NCBI GenBank assembly: GCA_947625535.1
Contig: CANQOR010000017.1
Coordinates: 1-33,266 of the forward strand
Origin: an uncultured Bacilli bacterium
GTDB taxonomy: Bacteria > Bacillota_I > Bacilli_A > RF39 > UBA660
DNA length: 33,266 bases
Direction: 5' to 3'
In this document: one piece after another, positions 15,105 to 27,100 of the stretch
Numbering within the stretch: position 1 is the first letter of the stretch
Layout: each line of letters begins with the position of its first letter
Translations under genes and position numbers: made by a program
The notes under the pieces: generated by a model
The model's database searches: none
The model's input: only the letters and a program-made list of their open reading frames with translations
Told to the model about the DNA's origin: nothing

Positions 15105-18100
15105 TTATTGTTCTTTAAGTTTAGGTAAATCAAGAGAAGTAATTTCATCATCATTACTTGTCTCTTTTAATTTAGGCAAATCTTCTTCTTTTACTTCTTC
15201 ATTATAAGAATCTTCTGTATTAGTTTCTTCTGTAGTATTTAATTCTTCATTAAATACTTCTTTATCTTCTAATACTTCATTTTCTTCTAATGGTTCATCT
15301 TGATTTATTTCACTTTCAGATTTAACAGTTGAATCAACTTCTTTTTCTACAACAATATTATTGTTACTAGAAACATTATCATCTTTAGGTGGATTATCAC
15401 CTTCAGGTACATCAGAAGTTTTCTTTTCTGGAACTATATAGCTATCATCATCGTTAGCTTTAAATCCATTACTAGCATTTTCTTGTGTATTTTCAAATAC
15501 TTCTAATACTATTTCTTCTGTACTGATTTTAGAAGCATCTTTTTTATCGAAGATACTCTTAGTGAAGTCATCTGTTTCTTTCTTAACACTCATATAGTAT
15601 TTTTTCTTAACAGCTTTACTATTACCTAAGCTTCTCTTCGTATCACTAGAGTCTTTAACTAAAGCATCATAGTATGCATCTTCTATTTCTTTAGCATCTA
15701 AGTAGTCATATTCATCTTCAAAGTGTTTAGCTACCTCAGCATATTTATCTAGTTTAAACTTTCTGAATGTCATATTTTGATCATCAGTAATATAACGTAA
15801 TGCAATTAAGTCAGTAGTTTTTAAACCAAGTTGATTAGTTTTAGCAGCTATATAAGATTGACTGAAGTAAGCCATATATCCATCATAGTAACCACCGATA
15901 CTTGCCATTTCCCAAGCAATCCACTTGAAGTTAGCACCATCTGGACGATCATTATCAGCATGTGGTTGATACCACTTAATGTTATATAATGAATCAGTTA
16001 CAGCACCAGGAGAATATATTCCAGGTTCTTTTTGACCAGGTCTTAACATAATATGATTATCATATAAGTCATCTATATCTTCTAGTTTCATAGCTTTAAT
16101 TTGATCAGCAGTTAAGAATCTATAACCAACTACCGAATCACCAGCTTCTTGTTCTTCTTTAGACTTACCTTCTAAGTTAGGATAGTAAGCTTGAACAGCA
16201 ACAGCAGCTTGTTGTTCAGGAGTTAATCTTAAGAATGCTTTAGCTTCTAGATAATCTAAGTAATCGTTAGCTTCAAACATCTTTTCATAATAATCTTGTA
16301 ATTTTTCATCAGTATCAATACGTTTGTAACTGAAGTTTTGTGTAATATCTTTAGTACTATCAAAATCTTCCATTACATTAGGACTTATCCATCCTTCATT
16401 GAAGTATTGTTGTAAGTTACCAGCTGTATAATCTTCTCCATTACCACGACGTCCATAACCCATTAAGAAGACTTTACTATCTTGGTTATGTAATGTTTCA
16501 TGTGTTGCTACATTAAATGAACCAATTAATTTAATAACAACCCAATATGTTTCAAAACCATTTGCATAAGCTCCAGAGCCATTAGCTGCTGGCCATTTAT
16601 TTAATGCTTCAGCAAAGTATTTATGATAATTTTCAGTAGTTGTTAATGGATTATTGAATATTTGAACACCCTTATCATTATAAGTATATCTAACATCATA
16701 GTTGATATCATGATATGGATTCATATGTTCTGGTTTAACATATATATAAGCAAATGTATAGAAGTTACCTGCTTGTCTTCTCATGTCTTCTACACCTTTG
16801 TAGAAGTTCTTCATACCTTGTGATTCTTTATCAGAAGGATCTTGAGCATATGTTCTTAATGAACCATACATTACTTGAGTAGGCATTGCAATAATATACA
16901 TTGAATCTTGAGGAACAGTAAATGTTACTAAGAATGTATTTTGAACAGCTGTACTAGCTACTAAATGTTCCCAATAAGATGATATTAAATCACCATTATC
17001 TCTAGCTTCAATATGTGTATAGTAACCACCATTCCAGTTATCTTCAAACCATTTTTCACCATCGTGATAATCAGTTAAGTTAACTGCATAGTAATCTAGG
17101 AAGGCACCTAAATCTTTCATTTCTGTATATTTAGTTAATGTTCCATTAAAGAAGTTACCAGTTCCATTAGTTGCTGAATTGCTACCCTTTAGAACTTCAT
17201 CAGTTAAGTTAGCCATCGTCATACGACCACTAAACATTTCATCACCATGGAACATCATTGAATCAGCAACATCAATACCATCCATATTTAAACTATACCA
17301 ATATTTATAATAGTTATAACCATATAATAATTGTTTTAATTCATTATTATAAACGAATTCTTGCATTATTAAGTTATCTAATACATCACTATTAAATGTT
17401 GGCATATAACCGGCATTAACAATAGTTTTTTCAACAAATGCTCTAATATCATTCTTAGTTGCTTTTTCGAAGTATTCTTTATATAATCTACTATCTTTAC
17501 CTTCAGTTAAAGGATCTAAGTCATTAGTAAAATCATATGTTGAAGCTTCTTCAACTAATTTATTAATAATAACAGCATCTTTATCTATAACAAACTTATT
17601 ATAATTATATCCAATATTTAAATCACTAATGATATATGAAACAACATTTCCATAATAATCATCGTAATCTACATTGTATTCTTCTTCAGTGCCATCTTCA
17701 TAAACAACACTTATCTTCGAAATATCTTTATAATTATCAGTTGTTAATACAGATATCATTTGTTCATTCTTATCATAAGATAAGACATATTTAATTATCT
17801 TTTTACTTAAATTACTATTAGTACTAATCTTATTACCATCAGTAATTAAGTCTTTAGCATCATAGAAAGGCATCAATTTATACATATTATGATAAATTAT
17901 TTCTCTTTCTGGTTTGTATGCTTCTAAATGAGATAATCTATTAAAGTCAGGAATATATACATTAGAATTATTTGGTTTATAACCACCATCACTAAATGAT
18001 ACAGTAGCACCTTTTAGTGTAGGTAAATTACTATATGAAGTACCACTTAAATTCCATAGTTTTGTATCAAATCCTAATTGTTTAAAGAATGATTCATTAA

Positions 18101-21100
18101 TATTTTCTTTCTTAACATCTTTAATAGCATCGCCACTATTTTTCTTAGATTTAGAATCTTCTAGTTGATAGTTGTTCATAGAACCACTAGCTAAAGAAGC
18201 ACCCTTAGCATTATAGATTGTATAAACACTATTAGTTGTACTCATTAAACTTAAGTTATTCTTAAGTACAGCTTGACCTTGTCCTAATAATGAACCATTT
18301 CCACCTTGTTGAGAGTCATCAAAATATGGAGTAAAGGCAACATTAAGGATATTATTTGATATTTCAGAGTTACCTGAAGCATTTGATACTAATGCTCCAT
18401 TATAATGCCATCCAGAAGTAATCTTACCTTCTGCATAACAATTAGTAACTTTTGAATCACTAATATTAGATGCAATAGCTGAATTACGTTGTCCTAAGTA
18501 AGTTGTACTTAATACAAAGTTCTTAACACTACATCCATCTATTACAGAATTTTGATATAAGTTAACAGCTATTGTAGCATTATGACTTAAACCAGGAGCA
18601 TTAATAGTAACATTATCAAAATGAACATTTGAAATAGTTGTATTATAAGCATTTACAGTAAGAGCAGCTTTATTAGAAGCATTATTTAATTCTACACCTT
18701 TAATAACTAGATTACTAATCTTAGCATCTCTTAAGTTATTAAATAATGGTTTATGTAAATTACTAATAGTATGTCCATTACCATCAATTTCACCTTTAAA
18801 GTCAAAGTCAATAATAGTATCTGTAGTAGTAACATAATCATCTAAGTCATAATCTTTATCTAAAACAAACTTCTCAGTAGGATTATTTCTCATATCTTCT
18901 AATAATGATTTAAATGAACCACTATATTCATAATCAGTATCATTTAAGATATCTAATGTTACTTCAAGAGGTATTAATTTACCATCAGTATATATCATTG
19001 CATCACTATATGATAATACTAATACTAGTTTACCATCAGATACACGATAACTACTTATTTCACTAAAGAATGTAGGTAAATCTTTCATAGTTACTTTAAC
19101 TAAACTATTTGTAATAACATCTAAATCATCAACACTTAAACTATGAACTCTTTCAACACTACCATCACTACCATAGTTATATAATTGAACATCTACGATA
19201 TCCTTCATTTCTATATAACGACTAGTAATAGTAACTATTTCATAATGAATTCTTTGATTTTCATAATGATTATCTTCATCATTTAAATTACTATCTCTAT
19301 CATAAGTAGAATTAATAGCAACAAAGTATTTACCAGCATTTGTCATTGTAAATGAAACTTTATTATTACCAACAGTTAATTTAGATTTATCAGTTTCTAC
19401 AACAGCACCAAATTCATCTTTAACAACTAAGTCTAAAGATACATTAGATTTATCTTCATCAGTAATATTAATATCTAATTCTACTTTATCAGCATTAGTT
19501 TCATCTACTTTATGTTTAAAGCTATCTACTTTTACTATATCTTTTAATACTTCAATAGTAATCTTTTCATTACTTAAGTTAACAACATTACCACTATTTA
19601 AAGTAACACTATTAATCTTAATATCATTATTACCAACCTTATCATAACCTTTAATAGTTAAATAATAAGTATTATCAGTATTTTCATCTTTTAATAAAGG
19701 ATATTCTTTATTGTCTATTGTAATATATTCTGGATATAAAGAATCAATACCCGTAGTAATATCAAATGTTAATTTAATATCTTCATTCTTTTCAAAATAC
19801 TTAGTATTATCTCCTTTAGTATTAAATGTCTTTTCATTACTAAACTTAATATCATAGTTAGCTACTAACATAAATGGTTTTTCATAAATATAGTAATCTT
19901 TATGTAAGTTTTGATCTCCAGTATCATTATTTAGTTCATTTGAATCTAAATCATAGTTAGCTAGAACTTTAAATTGTAATAACTCATTTGGAGTTACCTC
20001 AAATTCAACAGTATTCTTACCAACATCTATTTGTTGTTTCTTACCATTTACTTCCGCAAATAAAGTATTTGGTACTACTACATTATCAGAATCTAATACT
20101 TCAAATGTAAATTTAACTTTATTAGAAGCAAGTATGTTTTCTGATTTAAAGTTAACAACACTAGGTTCTTCTTTTAAGACATCAACTGTATCTTCTCTAG
20201 TGAAGTATTCAACAGTATCATTACTGAAGTTAAGTTGTGTAATCTTAATATTTTCTAAACCAGCTTCATCTTGAACAGTATAGTAAACTCTATATAATCC
20301 ATTTTCTAAACGTTCAATATCATAGTTTTCACCATTAATAACAACACTACTAATTATAATAGCATTCTCTTGGTTTTCATGATCTTCTGGATCAATTAAA
20401 ACTACTTTAGAACTACTAACATCATAATCAATTGTTATTAATTCACCCTTTTTAGGATAACGAGTAGATAATTTACTACTTAAAATAGAAGTATTAACTA
20501 CTGAATCAAAACTATTTGTAAGTAAAGGTGAACCATATTTTTCTTCTAAGACCATACCAGGTGCTAAATAAACATCAGCATGAACTATTACGTTATATTT
20601 AGAAGTTGGTGGATTTGGAATATTAAATTCTATTCTATCATCATCAGGACTAGCTTCTTTCATTTCTATTAATTTATTTGAAGAATCTTTTAAATAGAAT
20701 CTTAAATTAGAAGCTAATGTTTTATCTGGGTCATTTAATTTATAGAAGAATGTTAATGTTTGAGTATTAATATCTTCACGGAAATCTGTAATTTCAAATG
20801 TTGCAGGTGTTAAAATGATAAATAATTTAAGGTCATCATTAACATCAAATGCTGCACCATTTTCTAATATTATCTTTTCTAATTTAATAGTTTCATTATC
20901 TAATGATTTTGGTTGATACATAACATCATAGTTATTTGGTCGACTCTTACCAGGATTAAACACAGCTGGATATTCAACACCATCAACTATAACTCTATCT
21001 ACTTTGTAATTATAAGCATTTGTACTTTCAAAACTAAATGCTAATGGCTCATTCATACTCATTAAGAAACCATATTCAGTATCATGATTTGTATAAGTAA

Positions 21101-24100
21101 AGTTATAATCAACTTGACCAGTTAGTTTAAAATCTCTATCAAATATTTGAGCAGATTCTACTAAATCAATTGCACTAATACTTCTTACTTTAGAATCAAC
21201 TAAGTTATAAGAAACATCTACTTTAATATTATAATCAGTATGTAATTTTAATTTTAAATCAGCAATCTTATAAGTATAAACACCATCGCCATTTTTAAGT
21301 TCATTAGATACTAAAGTAGTATCTCCTTGGTATATAGTAAATTTAGAATTACCTACTAAAGCCCCATCTTTATCATTTAATCTAAAAGATAAAGTTCCAT
21401 CTTTTTCATTTACAATGAAATGAGTTAATGTAGGTACATCTTTCTTAACTTGTACTACAACTGGATTAACATCTTCTACATCATAGTAAGCATTACCAAA
21501 TTGCATTTTAGTAACTTTATAAGGAATATTACCAGCTTTATCACCAAGTAAAACTTTAATTTGATAAATATTATCATCAGTTTCAGAATCTACTTTCGTA
21601 ACATTATAACTAACTTCACCAATGAATATTTTCTTTAATTCATAATCGATATTAGTATTAATTCTATATGTTAAAGTAGCAGTTTCACCTTTATTTAAAA
21701 GTTCTTCTTCTACTTTTTCTTCTAGAATAGTAACTCTTGGATCAGCAACTTTTTCTTTTATAAATAATGAAGTAGTTTCATAAGTCTTACCATCACCAAT
21801 ATCATATTCAGCTTTAAATTCTATAGAATATCTAAATATTCTTAGTAATGTCATACTTAATGAAGTATCACTTAAATCTATTTCTTGTGTCGCAATAACT
21901 GCTCCAGCACTATTTTTCATATAAGCAGTTAATTTCTTAATTGAATTATCTGGATCATTTAATTGATAATCAATAGTAGCTACATTAAGTTCTAATTCTT
22001 CATTAATATCACTAGCAAATGTCACTGATGGAACAACATTTTCATATATATAAGTTAAATTACGGTTAATTCTAAATTCTTTACCACCCATTGTTACACT
22101 TTCAACACGAATAGTATTGTATCCTTTTTGACCATGATCTAACTCTATTTTATAAACATCTTCATCTTTAGTTACTTTGTAATCAACACCATCAACTCTA
22201 ATAGTATCTACATCATAATAAGATAACATTTCATTTTGGAAAGTAAGTAATACTTTAGAACCATCTTTAACACGACGAGGAACTTGTAAATTTCTAGCTA
22301 CAAATTTAGGTTCTTCTTTCTTAGCTACATTAATCGGTTCATCTCTTAAGAAATAAGTATCTCTTTCATTTTCATTATCATTATCTAAACTATCTAAGTT
22401 ATAATTCTTTTCAATAGCATACAAATAATTATTATCTGGATCTAATGTTACTTTAACAGTATTAGTACCAACAACTACTTTTTGTTTAATTACTTCTTTA
22501 CCACTCTTATCAGTAATAATTAAATAACTATCTACTAAAGCATCATCATTATCAATAACATTAAATTGAATAGTAACGTCATAACCTTCATTAAATACTA
22601 TTGGTTTTTCAAATACAGGTTCATCTTTAAGAATATCTATTTCTATCTCACTAGGTTTTTCTTTAAACTTATCACTTTCAATAGTTTTACCACCTTCTAA
22701 AGTAATAGAAGTGATATTAATCTTTTGTAATCCAGCTTCAGAAACACCTTTAATATCGACATAGTAGTAATCTAAAGTATCATCATCTTTAAGTACTTTA
22801 AATACATCATATAAATATCCTTCATTAGTTTCATCTAATAAGTAGTTTACTCTAATATTTTTAATATTTAAATCAGCTACATTACTACTATAGAACCTTA
22901 ATTGTACATCTTCACCCTTATTGAAATACTTAGTAGCTCTATTATTTTTATAAGTATGAACATTATTAATTACTACTTCGTAATCATCTAATAATTTATA
23001 TTCTTGTGTAAATGATAATGTTGAATTATTTTCTCCATTACTACTATCAGTATCTAAGTCATAATCAATGTTAATTAAAACAGTCATAGAAACATCTAAT
23101 TCTACATCAAAGATAAGTGTATTTCTACCAGTAGTAATATCTTTACAATTATCTTTAATACAAATCTTACCACCTATAAATGCACTATCTGGATCATTAA
23201 CATTAAAACTAAATTGTACTTGCTTAGTTTCAACTCTATCTAATGAATTAAATGAATCAATACTAGGTATAGTTTTTAAAACATCAATTTTTGTTATAAA
23301 TGGATCTTCTGATATATCAGCAACTTCATTAACAAAGTTAACTTTAGTTATTTTTAAACTAGTAACACCAGCTTCTAAAGGAACAGTATATGTTAATTTA
23401 TATAATCCCATAGAAACATATGAAACATTATAAACAACATCATCTATTACTAAACTAGTAACTTGTTCATTAGTATTAGATTTAATGTTATATAAGATAT
23501 CAATAGTTTCTCCTTTATTAGGATAATTCTTAGACATACTATCTAAAGATATTACTACACTAGGTTCTACTACTAAACTATCAAATGCCATAACTTCATT
23601 AGCATGACTTTCACCATCTAATAAATTATAGTTAGCACCAATTTCAATAGTATATTCTTGTGCATTAACTACTGAGAATGATACTTCTCTAGCACTAGTA
23701 TCTAATATCTTTGTATCTAATACTTTACCAGTTTCTGTTTCTTTTAATACTGCATATAAGTTAAGTAATGTATTATCACTATCTGTAACTCTATATGTTG
23801 CTTTTAAATTTCCGCCTTTATCATAAGATAAGTATAAATTATCTATTACTGGTTTATTCTTAAATAATACTAGTTTTTCATTTACTTCAAAATTCTTTTC
23901 ATTTTCAAGTATGACATTTTCTAGTACAACTTCATATCTTTGATCATTAGGAATATCAATATCTGCTAAGTAATTCATATCATTAGTAGTATTATCTAAT
24001 TCTACACTTTCAGGTCTAACATTATATTTATTACCATTAATAGTTACATATACTAAATCATATAAAGATTCATTATGTACATTAAATTTTAATAAAGCTT

Positions 24101-27100
24101 TTCTATTATCTAAATCAATAGATACTAAAGATAAATCTTTAACACTTAATTTATAATCAGATTTCTTAAGTACTTTAATTTCTTGATTTAATAATACTTT
24201 ATCATTAACTATATTTTCATTACCTTCTAAAGAATCTCTATCATAAGTAGCAACTACTTTAAATGTATAAGTATTTTTAGATACAGCTTTAAATGTAATA
24301 GTATTTTCACCTTGTTTAATAGTATTAACATCAATACTTACTTCTTTACCATTACTATCTACAATAGTAATTTTACTATTTAATAAAGCTCTATCATTAT
24401 CATTAACATTAAATTTAACTGTTACTTCAGTTTCTTCTTCATCATTATCATCTTCAGTATAATAGAAGTCACTAATAGATACTTCATCTTTTAAAACATC
24501 AATTGTAACAGTATTATTTTCTGTTATTTCAATTTCTTCATTATTAGTTAGAATTACACCATCTATTTGAATAGTTTGTTCTCCAGCATCTTCATAACCT
24601 GGTAAAACAAAAGTATATTCATCACCATTTTGTGTTAGTTCATATTGTTCTCCATTTACTAAAACATATTTAGGAGGATAAATAGAATCTTTACCATCTA
24701 AATCTTGATGTACAGAAGTAGCTTTAAATGTTACAGTAACATTTAAACCTTTATCAAAGTATTTAGTAAGAACACCATTATTATAAGTTTTAATTTCATG
24801 AACATTAACTGTAGTAGGAGGTATTAACATAGCAATAATACTAGTAACAGTTGTTTTATCATAGTAATTATCACCATTAATAACACTATCTAAATCATAA
24901 GTAGCAAATACATTAAATCTACGCATTACAAGTTCTTGAACATTAGTAAATTTAACTTCATTATGACCAACTTTAACATTAACACTTTGTCCATTAGCTC
25001 CAGCATATGTTGCATAAGCTTGAACCAAGTTACCATCACTATCTTTAACTAAAGCTCCATCTGGATCATTTAAATCAAAATTAAATATTAAAGTATGATT
25101 TTTATAATCAGATACAGATAAATAATTAGTTACATAAGGTTTTTTCTTTAATACTTCAACTTCTACTGTTGTTTTAATATAATCATTAGTTTCTGTAATT
25201 TCATATTCTTCAGTATCATAGATAATCTTTTCTACAGTAATAGTTTCTTTACCATAGTTATCTTGTACTTTATAACTTACTTGATAAATATCAGTATCTA
25301 TCTTAGTAGCATTATAAGTTTTACCATTAATAACTAAAGATTTAACATCTTCTTTTGTATTAGCTTTAATAACATAAGTTAAAATAGAATTTTGTTTATT
25401 TTCTTTTTCACTAGCTAATGCATTACGATGATCATTATATTTATTATTTATCTTAGATGTTAATGATTCTAATATAACTTTAACATGTAATCTATCATTA
25501 GCTAAAGCTTGTGAATTATAAACATTACCATCTACTAAGTCATAATCAGCTAGAATAACTACTTGGTATTCTCCAACTTCTAAGTCAGTAAATGTTACTT
25601 CACGAGCATTTAAATCTAAATCTTTAGAATCTAATTCATTACCTAAACTATCTCTTAATTTAGCTACTAACTTCGTAACAGTCTTAGATTCATCAATTAG
25701 TTTAAATGTTGCTTTTAATGTATTAGCATTATCATTACTTAAATATAAATCTTTTACAGTAGGAGCATTCTTAAATACTACACATTCATTATTCTCTGTA
25801 ATTTCAAAAGAATGTCCATTTCTTAATACTACATTAGTAAGAGTTAACTTAGTTTCAGTAGTATCATCTAATACAACTTTAACAGTATATAAATTACCTT
25901 CTCTAGTAACACTATAATCAGTTCCATTAATAGTTACTCTATCAATATTAAATAATGTTGCATTAGTACTAGTAAATTGTAATGTAACTTCTTTATCTTT
26001 CTTACTTATATTAGTAATATGTAAATCTTTAAATTCAAAATTATAATCATGTACAACTTCTAGATATCCATTTAATAGATTAGTAGTATATTCATTTTGT
26101 TCATCAGTTACCTTATTTAATTTATCTGTATCTAAATCATAAGATACTTCAATAACATAACTATAGATTTCATTTTCTTTTAAACCATCTATTTCATAAG
26201 TACTACTATCTTTATTAATATTAATTTCTTTTACTTTTTCCCCTAATTGATTAGTAATAATTATCTTACCACTAATGAATGCTTTATCTTTATCATTTAA
26301 ATTAAATGATAATGTAGGAATTTCACTTTCATCATCAAAGATTGGTGAATCCATAGTAGGAGCATCTTTTAAGACATCAACTTGTGTATTTAAATTAACC
26401 TCTACTACAGTATCGCCCACTTTAACACTAGTTAAATTAATATCTTTAACCCCAGCTTCATCATAACCTGGTAATGTAATCATATACTTATTACCTTCAG
26501 GTAATGAAGCAGTATATTCATGACCATTAACAGTAAAGCTTGAAATATTTTCTATAGCATTAGTATCTACAGTATATTGAACTACTATATCATTATTCTT
26601 GTTAGGATAGTAATTAACTTCTACTGAAACTACTTTAAGTTTTAATTCTATAGTAAATTCCCCTGTAACTAATTCTTCTTGTAGATGAGTTTTACCATCT
26701 ACTAAGTCATAATCAGCACATAATGAAACAGTATATTTACCAGCTTTAACTACATTATCAAAAGTAATACCAGTAGCTACTGGAGACATTTCTTTAGTCT
26801 CTACAATATTACCATTTTTATCTTTTAATACTGCATATTGTTTAGTTATTACTTTATCTGGATCAGTAAATTTATAATTAACAACTGCTTTATTATCATT
26901 TAATTCTATATTAACATCACTCATAGTAGGTTTAGTTTTAAATATATCAAATGAAGCATTAACTCCATCACTTAAAGCTTTATTATTTTCTAAAACTAAT
27001 CCTTCAATATGTAATGTTCTTTTATTAGTATTTTCTAAAGGAACTACAACAGTATATTTATCACCATCTCTAGTTACTTCATATTCTTTACCATCAATAA

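Noticed and set aside
23068..23433. Plus-strand open frame inside the giant gene
   Set aside because: It is antisense to Ig-like repeats, Ser/Leu/Thr-rich as expected of a reverse reading, and has no promoter or ribosome site.
26275..26466. Short plus-strand open frame inside the giant gene
   Set aside because: Same reasons: an antisense shadow of a repeat unit.
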